A stretch of DNA of 64,000 nucleotides from Strobilurus pachycystidiatus (Eukaryota > Basidiomycota > Agaricomycetes > Agaricales > Physalacriaceae): the NCBI GenBank assembly GCA_019915135.1, contig JAHLMK010000013.1, positions 930,001-994,000 on the forward strand, in the 5' to 3' direction. A program made the translations under genes and the position numbers. Positions 12,391-22,310 of the stretch are shown in pieces. The notes beneath the pieces are model-generated. The model was given only the letters and a program-made list of their open reading frames with translations. It was not told the DNA's origin and ran no database searches. Within the stretch, counting starts at the first letter, position 1. Each line of letters opens with the position of its first letter.

Positions 12391-12930
12391 GACCCGGCAA
12401 AAGCGTGTATGAAGCGTGGCGAGTCAGGGTGACTCAAGACATTATCGCCAAATTTCCGCGAAGAATTACGCGTCAGTCGAGTCACGCGTCAGTCGAGTCA
12501 CGCGTCAGTCGAGTCACGCGTCAGTCGCATAGGCCACCACGTAGAGCCCCATACTACGCCTACGGAGAGGGTGTAAATGGCGCCTAACGGGCGGGCTATC
12601 GGTCAGAGGACCCGGAGGATTGAAAGCTGAAAGCAAGAGCAATTGTTTGTTTGGCTAGCCCACCTCAACTTGATGCCGGATCCGGAAAGGCATGCCGAAC
12701 TTTACTGTCATCAGCTCTTCGTGAGCGACTCGAAGGATTGTGGGACTTAGTGAAGCCCCCAATCCCTGAATCTCTTGTACGACACAGAGTCAACTACCAT
12801 CGAGCGGAGCGCATCACTTTCGGATAGTCTACTCTATCGTATTATCATCAAGCTGACTGAGTGCTATACAACATGTTCATGGCAGGAATAAATACAGAGA
12901 CACTTATACCAGACCCCATGATAATCCAGC
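12391..12930. other. Intergenic region upstream of SNF2-a
   Basis: Holds the ACGCGT repeat array described separately; the remainder up to the stop of the next minus-strand gene (12931) shows no gene. Confidence 0.5.
12468..12527 (-). promoter_or_regulatory. Array of four ACGCGT (MCB-type) boxes in 16-bp tandem repeats
   Basis: The unit ACGCGTCAGTCGAGTC is repeated perfectly 3.75 times. It begins 78 bp upstream of the SNF2-a ATG, so four ACGCGT cores stand at exact 16-bp spacing. ACGCGT is the MluI cell-cycle box bound by the MBF (Mbp1/Swi6-type) factor in fungi, which drives G1/S genes for DNA replication and repair. The tandem structure is seen directly; the regulatory role is inference. 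It could also be a neutral minisatellite. Confidence 0.6.
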
Positions 12931-14676
12931 TTACGACTCGACATACAATGGTGGCAATTCAACGACTCGCTCCCGACTTTCAGGCATGCGCACTCCGCTA
13001 TCTTCGTGGCGCCTGAACCGCAGTGGCTCTGGACCGCCGTCTCCTCCGGGTCCAGCAATCCCTGCGTCGAAATCAACGCCACGATGAACAGCGCGGGACT
13101 GTTCCACCTTCATCGCCAACAGGCTAACAGACGATCCGCCACCGACCAAAGGTGTGGTCTCAGTTGACTCAGTGCGCACAGTTCCCATGTCCGACCCAGT
13201 ACTTGCCCCTTTACTCTCGTTATAGATCAATGCGCCTTGATCACGAGCAGGAACAAGGATAGTTTCGGCGTTGACAGGTGGATGGATAACTGGCTCGCCG
13301 ACTGCGAAAGAGGGCGCAGGGAACGCAGGGTCATCGGGAGTTTCGGCGGAGAGAACTGGTCGGCGGCGGCGGCGGCGGCGGCGATACCATATGAGACCCG
13401 CGACGAGTCCAAGTACCACCACGGCACCTATGATAGCACCTGCAATAGCTGGGCCAGGATGGGAGTGTGCACCCTTGAAGCCCGCAGTGACAGAAGGGCT
13501 GGCACCAGTTCGCGTTGGAGTCCCCAGTGATTTGCCAGACGACTGAACAAAGAACTTCACGAGCTGGAAGTCTTGCCCTTCGCCGTTCCACGTGAAGGAA
13601 AAATTGTGTTCTTCATCCTCTAGTCCGTCAACCGAGATGACATCCACTGCCATTGCTACTGGCTCACCAAACATGGAGGAATCAAACTTGATGGACTGGG
13701 GCTGACCATCATCGATAGTGTACACCGCCGTAGACGAGCTTGCCAAATCGATGACATTGGCGTTCAGTGTCAGTGAAAATCCTAGGAAATGTTGAGTGTG
13801 CTTCGCAAAGCCGAAAGCGTTGAATTCAGTACCGATGAATGTCATGTTCAAACTCGAACCCTTGACTTGGGCGAGTTTGTAACCATCATCGGATGATGAG
13901 AGCGAAGCATCCCAATGAGTGTCGTATTGGATTGCATCGTCATCCCACATAATGGCGCTGGTAGTATCCCTGAATATTGCCCCGGTAAACGGCTTGTATA
14001 GGATATAATCCAGCGCGAAGCTTTGAATAGAGGCGGTGGCTGTCACAATGGCAGTAGCCACAGTCGACGTGACTGTCGTAGTAGCTGGCGTCAAGGTTGG
14101 TGTTGCAGTCACTGAAAATCCAGGCCCGCTGAACACGAAAGGTGGTAGCCAGGTGTTTAGGTAGGTAGTAGCCGCACCCAGTGTTACCGTCGATTGGGCA
14201 GTAACATTGTCCACGACAGTCACTACCGCCGGCTGTGGACCAACTTGTGGTATCGTGATTACAAGCGCATACAAGCGCATGTTCTCTGGAATTCAGACCG
14301 TCAAAAAGACAAAGTCTGCCTTGTTCGTTAGTGCCGTCCTTCCGCCACGTAGAGCCATCATCGAACATCTCTCCGTCAAGTGAGCAGTTGTATGACAACG
14401 GTGCAGCATTTGGGAAGCGAGATCCAAAAAGTTTCTCGCCGAAGACCTCGACATAGGAGCCTAGGTTGAATTAGACAATGTACGCCGACTGATGATGAAT
14501 GACTTGGGCCTACCGTTGAATCCAAACTGCAAAATAGCATTGGTTTTTGAGAGATCTGCTGTACTCTTTGTCTGATTGAACCACTCTGAATCGGCTGTAG
14601 TGACGTTCCAAGTGCCGTCGTGCCAAATGCGATCCAAATTGCTGTCGTCGACGACGACAAACCGAGTGCTGACCAT
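12931..14676 (-). pseudogene. Single-pass membrane protein with Ser/Thr-rich ectodomain, frameshifted
   Basis: This looks like the common basidiomycete type I membrane protein with two beta-sandwich-like ectodomain segments (first starting STRFVVVDDS), a Ser/Thr-rich stretch, one TM helix (AIAGAIIGAVVVLGLVAGLIW) followed by a run of eight Arg after a Tyr, and a cytoplasmic tail of about 140 residues. The ATG at 14676 is placed just before the typical STR-VVVDD start. Exon 1 is 14514-14676 and a 53-nt intron is 14461-14513. In exon 2 a perfect 10-bp tandem duplication (14261-14280) shifts the frame. Removing one copy makes the two exons exactly 561 codons and joins SREHALV to ITIPQVGP smoothly. 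As it stands, the protein would stop or be scrambled about 130 residues in. Either a recent loss-of-function allele or an assembly error. The general family is a good guess; a wall-sensing role is only inference. Confidence 0.75.
14261..14280 (+). repeat. 10-bp perfect tandem duplication breaking a reading frame
   Basis: ACAAGCGCAT occurs twice head to tail. It lies inside the coding exon of the membrane protein gene and changes its frame by +1. Confidence 0.9.
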
Positions 14677-15718
14677 GAGCTGTGGATATCGTATGGATCG
14701 GAGTAAGTTGAAGTGGGGCAAGAAAGAGAAGAGATCGGTGAGCTGTGAGCTGTGAGTATCTTCTGGCAGACCCGGCCAATGAATTGCGGCGTCGTGGGTC
14801 CATCTGTCGCTCGAGATCATTTGTGTGCGGGCCATCATGTGCAACGCTGATAATTTACCCATCGTTGCCTAGGAAAGAGGAATAGTGAACGGATCTCAAT
14901 TCAAGACTGAAACACGTACATTTACCTTGAACAAGGCGCACCTTTTCAAATATGTTCAGTGAGGTGATGTCGCAGGACCTGGTGGTCGGATTCTTCGATT
15001 ACTTGGTGTCCTCGCCACTCGTCACACAGTCGTGAATGGTGCCCCACAATGAGTTCACAACGCATAAGGTACTAAACATGCGCAAGGTGACAATCTGTAG
15101 ATGGTCACTAAGAGATACCTCCACGAAGACATACCTCTTCTGAAGCAAGGGTGGCGTACCAAAAAACGGGTCATGATATTGAGACCAGGAAGGAATGACT
15201 GCCTGTAAAGGGAGTCAATCATAAACGGGAAAGCGCATGCCACGCTGTCAACTCGCTTTCCGCTTCACCTCACGGGTAGCTGTAGTCGTGAAGAGCTCGT
15301 CTAATGACCCCACTTGAACGAATACAAGAAGCCTTGGAAGTTGGATCGGCCTAAAAGAGGGAGCGCGGTGGGCGGTCAGCTCAAGACGCGCTTATTCGAG
15401 TAGTTTCTGATGTATACGCCCTTTGTTGATATCGCTGATGGACCCCTTGCTCGTCTTGAAATGCCATTCTGCCATCAACCTGCTTCGGGGAACGATCAGC
15501 AGCAAGCGTCACTCTACTTCGAATCTTCCTTTGACAGAGTTCGGCGTCGTCGTTGTTGTTGTTGAGTACACGGCACGATCCACGAGACCCGCCGGACGTG
15601 GAAGGTGCATACACAGCGACGTCATCGCGTGGTGCCACGGTGGTGGACTCCCAAAGTCCTCGAGGCTCTGAGCCTCTTGGCGGCGGAAGGCGGGGTCGGT
15701 TGTCCCAAAGTGGTCATC
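14677..15718. other. Intergenic region before the tRNA
   Basis: No convincing gene. Frames at 15381-15859 overlap the tRNA and one another, which argues against coding. Confidence 0.45.
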
Positions 15719-15810
15719 GCCCGCCTAGCTCAATCGGATAGAGCGTCAGACTCTTATGACATTGGCACAGTGCGATCTGAAGGCTGCGAGTTCGACCCTC
15801 GCGGTGGGCT
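15719..15810 (+). tRNA. tRNA-Lys (CUU anticodon) with an 18-nt intron
   Basis: The acceptor arm GCCCGCC pairs with GGTGGGC (one G-U pair). The D arm (AGCTC...GAGC), the anticodon stem TCAGA/TCTGA and the T arm GCGAG-TTCGACC-CTCGC all fold. The anticodon loop is CT-CTT-A before the intron and A after it, giving anticodon CTT at 15753-15755. The intron is 15757-15774, in the canonical position between bases 37 and 38. The mature molecule is 74 nt before CCA addition. The internal promoter boxes lie in the D and T arms as usual for RNA polymerase III genes. Confidence 0.95.
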
Positions 15811-16020
15811 ACTGGTTTTGCTTCGCGCCTCGTTCGACGTTACGTCGTTAAGATTATAATTTACTGCTGCAGCTCAGAGCCTCAGAGGCTCAAGCTCCAA
15901 GGGTCAATGCTCAAATACTCATTGCTCAGTGCTAATGATTTCAGATTGCTCATTCTCATCACTAATTGATGATTGCTCGGCGGCGTCGGGACTCGGCGCA
16001 GCTCGCAGCTCACTCAATGA
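15811..16020. other. AT-richer spacer with ATTGCTCA-like short repeats
   Basis: Short variants of ATTGCTCA recur at roughly 15905-15980. No gene is seen. Confidence 0.4.
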
Positions 16021-16309
16021 CAGACACTCTTCACTGTCACTGTCAAGAGACTCACCTCCCTACTGCCAGCAGGACCCTCACCAACGAAATCGACACCGTC
16101 AGCAGCGCCCCGAAAGGCTGCTGGGTCGAAGTGCACCCTTTACGTGTACGTTCCTCTTATCTACGCCGCCGTGTTGCTGATTTTCTGACTTCCTTTCTCA
16201 GTGGCGCGGCTTTAATGGACGCGCTCAGCCGATTGTCGGGAGGGTTGTTGATCTGGGACCGGTTATCTTTGATAACGTTGTTCAGACGTGGATGTGCTCG
16301 TCCAATTAG
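16021..16309 (+). pseudogene. Decayed copy (copy B) of the small secreted cysteine protein gene
   Basis: Nucleotide-level similarity to copy A (5999-6399) is plain across the last part of exon 1, the intron and exon 2: CCCTCACC, CCGTCAGCAGCGCCC, TGCACCCT, GTACGT, GTTGCTGA, GACGCGCTCAG, TTTGATAA and the final TAG. There is a one-base gain before the CTLY-equivalent codons and a one-base loss at the Cys codon of exon 2, so the frame is disturbed and then restored; the tail still reads FDNVVQTWMC versus FDKVAQSWSC in copy A. The 5-prime part, including the signal peptide, is unrecognisable, and at least two Cys codons are lost. I therefore call it a relic. The left boundary is approximate. Confidence 0.75.
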
Positions 16310-16760
16310 GGCACTGAATGATTGTGGATGGCAAGCCGTTCTGGAGTGACTGTGTTCCGCCAGGGCCCAGGCTGACGAGGCTCTGGCTCCAGTAAAAGAA
16401 ATGATACTGTTCTCGTCCGTCTTTGAGGGCGCGGCTTCTGTGTAATACTGTAGTTGCAAGAATCGAACATGCATAGTACATCTTTGATTGACAATCGCCC
16501 ACCTCCTCACGTTCATCAGCTCTGACGCCAACGTAAAAGTGTCCAATGAGTACTTCGTATCGACAAACTCGGCAATGCTTTCTACAACCTTCTTTTCACC
16601 AACTGTCGAGAAGCGTATAATCATGATACGAGAGACAAAGGTTTGACAATCACGTTGTATGCGGCATGAATCGTGCATTACGAACAAGTTTTATAACTAT
16701 TACTATTCAGCATTTTGAGGCCACCGAGACGCACAATCTTAAAAGACTGTAGACTATATA
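16310..16760. other. Intergenic region downstream of the cellulase
   Basis: No gene is seen; should contain the 3-prime end of the GH7 transcript (minus strand). Confidence 0.5.
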
Positions 16761-18489
16761 TCAAGTAGGAACGCACTAAAGGCGATGTCAGATCAGTGAA
16801 AGAAGAATTTCAGAAAATACTCACTTGAGAGTAGTAGGCGCCGTTCACAGTACATACGAAACCCGACACGCAAGTAGTAGGACCATTCCAGCCGATACCT
16901 GTACACATACTTGAGAGTTCGATTGAGAAGGTTCAGACGTAATTTTTACCTCCACACTGTCCATATGCAGTCTGGGAAGAGCTAGCAGCAGTCGTGGTCT
17001 GAGACCCAGTGGAAGAACCCGAGGATCCGGTGAAGGTCGAGTTCAGAGGACCGTACTTGATGTTGGAGTAGACAACCGACGCGTTTGGAGAGTCTGATTC
17101 GACAGTTGCTGGGACGCCAGAGGTAGTGGCACAAGAGCCACGAGCAATGCCAGGCTGGGTTGCGCTACCATTAGTCGGGTAGAGACTGTCGAGCCACAAC
17201 ATGTCAACATCGTGGTCATCCCACAAACTGAGTACCAAGACCATTCCTGTCTCGAACGCGTCACCCATCTTGGCCAGACCGCCCCGTGATTCGAAGGAGT
17301 TGGTGTCTCCAAATAGTGTCTTCTGCGCATTGCAGTAAGAGTCGGTGATGGAGTTGTAAGACGTGAGGGTGGAGAAGGTGGAGAAGGAGTTGGGAATCAC
17401 AACACCATTCTGGACGTAGAAGCGCTTGATTTCGGTGAGGTCGCCGGTGGCGGTGCCATCCGTAGTGATAAACTGAGTGACGACGGTGAACGTCTTGGAG
17501 GTGTCGACGGTCTCTCCGGCACCGTAGAAGGTTTTGACTCCCTGGCGGTACGAGTTGAAGTCGCAACCGTCTTTGTCACAAACACCGTCGTAACGTTCAC
17601 TACCATCACCACAGTCGGTACCAGAGCACTGTGTCTGTCCTTCGACGGTGCAGACATGCGGGGTAAATGCAGCAGACATGGAATTAGCTTCCCATATATC
17701 CATCTCGGAACAGCAAGTGCCGTACAAGCCGGTGCCAGCGTTGGGGTCGTTGGCATCCGAAGTCCAGTTCAAGATGTTGGCCTAGAATTTCGTCAATGAC
17801 ACGGTCTGGGAGACAAGAAAGATGCTCACCGCGCCGTCGATAAACTTGATGTCATGGGGACACTGCGAGTCACAATAGCCAGTGCCATAGGCTGCACCAG
17901 CCTTATTGTTTGTGTATTTGGCCTTTCCACCATCCTGGGTCATCTCCACAAAGTAAAGAGCACCGTTGAGACCGCAAGGAAGGTTGGAGACATCGACGTC
18001 GAACGTGAACTCCTGGTTCTTCAAGTTGAACATCTGGTAGTTGTTCGCGTCCTGCATGAGGTAGACGCGAGATCCGATGTTCTTGGTGGATGACTGGGTG
18101 ACGAACTGAAGAGTTAGGGAGCTGCCGCTGGCGGTAATACCGTATGTGCTGGTGTAGTCGGCACCGTCGAGAGCACAGTTGGTCGCACAGGTGACGGGGT
18201 CGGGACAGAGCGTAGCATCCCAAGTGTTTCCGGTGTAACAGTTCGTGTATCCCCCGACGTCGTGAAGCCAGCGCCAGTTAGAATCGAGTACGACGGAACG
18301 CGACTATGGGACCCGAATCAGTGTTGCCTCACGGATAAGAACTGGACAGACCTGCGTCGTGCATGTCCCTCCCGCCGCACATTGCTGTATGGAAAGGGCT
18401 GGGTGCGTTTCCGCCGTGCTAGTGCCAATCTGCTGACCGGCGACTACCGCGAAGAAAACGAAGGAGATGAGAGAGAGCTTGTCGAACAT
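16761..18489 (-). CDS. cel7: Cellobiohydrolase, glycoside hydrolase family 7 with C-terminal CBM1
   Basis: Secreted enzyme that releases cellobiose from the reducing ends of cellulose. Exons are 18352-18489, 17830-18303, 16950-17781, 16825-16898 and 16761-16775, exactly 511 codons with stop. Residues 1-18 form the signal peptide ([13 protein letters not shown]), and the mature protein starts QQIGT as is usual for Cel7. The retaining catalytic triad is in SEMDIWE: nucleophile E230, D232 and acid/base E235 by my count. The many Cys of the family are present. A Ser/Thr/Gly linker leads to a carbohydrate-binding module 1 of about 36 residues (YGQCGG, IGWNG, then Cys-rich) whose last four residues come from a 15-nt terminal exon (CVPT). 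A TATATAA box lies 45 bp upstream of the ATG. This is one of the clearest genes in the window. Confidence 0.97.
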
Positions 18490-18533
18490 GACTGGGACGG
18501 CTGTCGATGTGATTTGTGGGGAAACAGTGATGC

Positions 18534-18540
18534 TTATATA
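18534..18540 (-). promoter_or_regulatory. TATA box of the GH7 cellobiohydrolase gene
   Basis: TATATAA on the minus strand, 45-51 bp before the ATG at 18489. Confidence 0.6.
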
Positions 18541-21461
18541 TCAGTTTCCCGGAGAAAATCTGGGACTAGAGGATGGTCTGGCGACCGACGCTTCAACCGC
18601 TGTGAGGTGTGCATGCTCGTATGAACAAGAGAGAGTCCTGCCCTAGCCGAGAAGAGTCCGCAAGGATATGCCGCCGAAGCACCGTGAAGAGTGACATATA
18701 ATGTCCAGGCTATTTTGGGTGAGTCGCGTCCTATAGACGAGGGTAGTATACTTGTCTCTAGAGCGTTCGTGATTGTTGAGGCAGGTCAAGCAAGCCAAAA
18801 GGGGAAAGCCTTGCGCTAAAATAAGGCCTTCGTCATGGTGCCTGATAAAGCACGTTTTGTAACTCTTCGTCTGCTGTCTTCGTGTTCGTTCAACGTTCCT
18901 TCAAAGGACTGTTGAAAATCGCGGCTCTTGTCTTCGGCTTCGTGCTCCAGGCAAAACAATGAAAACGACCCATCTGGCTTCTCGCGACGCTATCCAAATT
19001 TTGACGCTGTCCTACATCTTCTCGTTTCTTTTCTTAGGACATCTTCGGATAAAGTGCCAACAATATCCTCTGTCTCTATCCTCCTCGTGCCAGACCAAGG
19101 CCCTGTGATCAGACTTGGCTGCGCCTTTGTGATTCCGGTCCGTCCATACTTCGTCCTTCGAGGCAATAGGACCTGTCGTTTCGATGGACTGCAGATACTT
19201 TTAGACTCACAGTTGGGGCAGTTTCGGAAAGTCGCCTCATTTGTAAGCACCTCCGACATGCAACGTGATAACGGTGCATATGAACTCGCTTCCGCGACGA
19301 CATCCATATACCACTGACTTTCAGAAGAAGTTTCGATGTGGATCACTATTATCCGCTAAGCGAGAGAATCTGACTGTAAGCACTCCATTTACGTTCGTCA
19401 CGGCTTGCCCCAATAATCCCAATCCTTCTCATACCAAGTGCTAGCTATCTAGTGCCGCTTTTTATGTCCGCACACTTTCGTGCTTAGTGTGTAGCTGGTG
19501 TGTAGTCTCTTCCTGTTCGCCCATCACCTCATTCCTCACTTTTTGACTTGTATCAACGCAGTTGACTCGATTCGTGTCTGGTTTGTTAGACGCGTAAGTT
19601 TCGGGGGTCTCTGACTAGCAATCATTGAGCCTTCATAGACATTCAAAACTCAAACGAACTATCACCTGCTGCCCCAATACGCTTGTGGGAATGTAAACTT
19701 TCGAAGCAACGTCGCCTCTAAATCCGACTTCCACGACGCTTTGTTAGTCCCTAGATCCGCCCTCTCATGCCTCTGGCGGGCTCTCAGAGTTGCCTCTGGC
19801 GGGCTCTCAGAGTTGCCGCTGAACACTTGCAGTGCGTATCTCAGACCAATGGTGCTTGCGCATACCCCGACCTTCGTAAGAGCTACATCTTACCTCAAGC
19901 TGCGTGGGAACTCGATGCTAGAGGTTTTGAACTCGTACTGTGTCAGTAGCAGGAGCGAGATTCAGGTAGCTAACCAAGAACGAGAGCATTCTTATGACAG
20001 TTCACCGATTGTCCAGTGCACAATTTTGGCTTTCCTTGCCACTTTCAAAGATGGTCAATATACATGACGATGTACTCAGAGACCTGGTGGCCCCCTTCAT
20101 ACCCAATTTCAATTCCTACAGTCAGTTCCCAGAGCCATAGACTCATTCGACGCCTTAATGCACGCGCGTCTGGCTTGAATCGCGTCGTAAAACTGAAAGT
20201 CGTCGAACAAAGCGCGCTCACGTGGAAAGCAGTAGCCACTTTGTGCCGGTCTGCCGGTTTTCTTCAAATCGTTTGCAACAACTTCATTCCAGTCGATAGT
20301 AAGTATCGAGGGCAAGAGCCGTAGTCGTACAGACCGTGTCAATGTGGCCTACGTCGAAGTACTATCTCACGCAGCAGTTCGGTAAAGGAGCAAATCATTG
20401 GGCATTGACATCGACCATACTTACGCCGACGTTTCTACCATGACGCCAAAGATCGTACTTGATGATATTGTTTTCGATGCGATAATTTCACGGTCCTGAA
20501 AAGAGAGTACGCAGCGGCGAGCCCCCTGAGCCTCGCCCGTTTACCGTCCACCTGCTCTCGGAGTGGAATTGTGGGTACAGGCGTGCGAGGCCCCGAAACT
20601 CATATCAACTACCATGAGAGGCCATCGCGCGCTCTCTGTAATCATCCATCGGTAGTATGAAGACATGTTCCGGCGTGCCCTAAGCTTGAAGATGGCGCTC
20701 ATTGAGGCGCGTCACCTGAGTGTACGTGTGGGTACCAGTGGGGATAGCCGCCACGGACCACGGTCTCTCAAATTCAATTTGCACCATGGGGCCCCGCGCG
20801 GCGCGCCTTTGATATCGGAATTGTTGGGCGGTCTAGCCTGCGGTAAATGTGATTTGGGGTGCCGGTCAAGGATGGATCTTCCCTTGTCCATCAGCTGTTG
20901 CCAGTTGGAGTGCTGCGCGATGCTCGAGGCCGCTGCGTCCATCTTCATTTCCGATTTTCGTACATTTTTTTGATTTGTGCTGTCGAATGGTTTCAAAGCT
21001 CCGTATGTACTAGTATGTAGCGTGTAGATCATCAGACGGTGCGCTGATGCCGAGGGTGTAGCGATGAACCGCTCCGTATACCGGTGGGATTTATGAGGAT
21101 GAGAGAATCCCGTTTACGTTCCCGCGTGCGGCGGACGGTACTTGACATCGCCCGACATGAGACGCCGGATTCTCGTTAGACTAGCGCTAGCAATTGTATT
21201 CAGTTCAAGATCCCGCCGTAGAGCATAGCTCGGCTCACCAGTGCGTGCAATGCATACAATGATCAGCTGTCCACCCGCATTGTATCGCTAGCGCTGCCGT
21301 TGCGGTAAAACGGCGGGCCTAGGTGGTGATGCGGGTTAGGTATAAGCAAAAAGTACGAATTGATTCGAAAAAGATGGTGGAGAGTATGCGGGGGATTCAG
21401 GATCAGAATCACGAAATTGGGGTCTGCACGAGTGAAGTGCGACCCTAGAGCTAACAACGAA
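18541..21461. other. About 3 kb without a supported gene
   Basis: Short frames on both strands (for example 18990-19346 minus and 20712-21032 minus) overlap each other and show no family resemblance or consistent splicing. The stretch contains the GH7 promoter at its left, a 23-bp tandem duplication at 19768-19813 and otherwise nothing I can name. Confidence 0.45.
19768..19813 (+). repeat. Perfect 23-bp tandem duplication
   Basis: Two adjacent identical 23-bp units beginning TGCCTCTGGCGGG and ending CTCAGAGT. No coding context is visible. Confidence 0.9.
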
Positions 21462-22121
21462 TCATGCGTCATCCCCGAATGAGAGCAATGTTTTGTTCTT
21501 CTTCGCCTTCTTCTTCTTTGTCGTGCCTTTCGAGGAAGAAGCCGGCTCGTCCTGATCAGAATCTCGCGAAGTGACGGCCACGCGTTTGCGTTTTTCCGGT
21601 GCCTTGGAAGATGAAGACGAGGAGGAGAAGGAGAGGCCTGTCGTTGTGGCGCTTTTTGGTTTCTTTTCCTTTTCGTTACTGGTTTCACTGGCCGAAGGAG
21701 TCAGATCCTCTGGCTCGGGGAGCGGTGGTAGGCCTTTCTCTGGATGATTGAGAATTGTTAGCAATTGTACAGAAAATACGATTATCAACATGTGTTTACC
21801 TTTGCGTCGGATGTTCTCGGCCTCGCGTTCAGTCAGATGCTTGCCCTCGCGTAGCACGACGACCTGCGGCTTCTCGTCGCCCTCGTCTTCGTCCTCGCTG
21901 CCCGGCTGCGATGCGGGACGTTCGGGTATGGCGGGGCGCGGTCGGCGGGGGATGGGGGGACGCCCGGAGCCGTCGTCTTCGAACTCGTCCTCCTCGTCCT
22001 CATCCTCGTCGTCGGGAATGCCGGCCATACGGTTCTGCAATTTCTGGAGGAATGCAGGCGTATTCTGGCTGTAAGAAAGCCGCGAGGACAGCTGATGACG
22101 CGTCGGTTCCTTGGGCGGCAT
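21462..22121 (-). CDS. DUF4604 (KIAA1143-like) protein
   Basis: Conserved eukaryotic protein of unknown function. Exons are 21800-22121 and 21740?-bounded 21462-21739, with a 60-nt intron (GTAAAC...CATCCAG, branch-like GCTAAC) that is also an open frame. The start is MPPKEPT at 22121, followed by the family signature LSYSQNTPAFLQKLQNRM. Acidic (DEDEDEEDEFEDD) and proline-rich stretches follow, then VVVLREGKHLTEREAENIRRK. The C-terminus is Ser/Lys-rich with a basic run (KKKKAKKNK) that may act in nuclear import, and ends LLSFGDDA. Because the intron length is a multiple of three, its retention would add 20 residues. It is divergently transcribed from the gene at 22311 with 189 bp between the ATGs. 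Confidence 0.88.
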   Translation of the reverse strand: MPPKEPTRHQLSSRLSYSQNTPAFLQKLQNRMAGIPDDEDEDEEDEFEDDGSGRPPIPRRPRPAIPERPASQPGSEDEDEGDEKPQVVVLREGKHLTEREAENIRRKGKHMLIIVFSVQLLTILNHPEKGLPPLPEPEDLTPSASETSNEKEKKPKSATTTGLSFSSSSSSSKAPEKRKRVAVTSRDSDQDEPASSSKGTTKKKKAKKNKTLLSFGDDA

Positions 22122-22310
22122 TGCAGCGACTGCAGAAGATAGCACCGGTCAGGCAGACGAGTTTGGCGCTGTGTGGCACGACGAGCAAGAGTGGCTGGTC
22201 GTCGTCGATGACGGTGAGGAACAGAGGAGATGCCGCCGCCGGCAACACGAGTTGCCTTTTACCACCATCATCGCTATCTCTACTATCCCGCTGGCCCGCC
22301 GCCGCCGTCA
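22122..22310. promoter_or_regulatory. Bidirectional promoter, 189 bp
   Basis: Separates the ATGs of the DUF4604 gene (minus) and the unknown gene at 22311 (plus), so it must drive both. No TATA box is obvious; GC-rich. Confidence 0.55.

Noticed and set aside
18928..19346. Opposite frames of about 120-130 codons in the gene-free stretch
   Set aside because: They cover the same DNA on both strands, and neither resembles a known protein.
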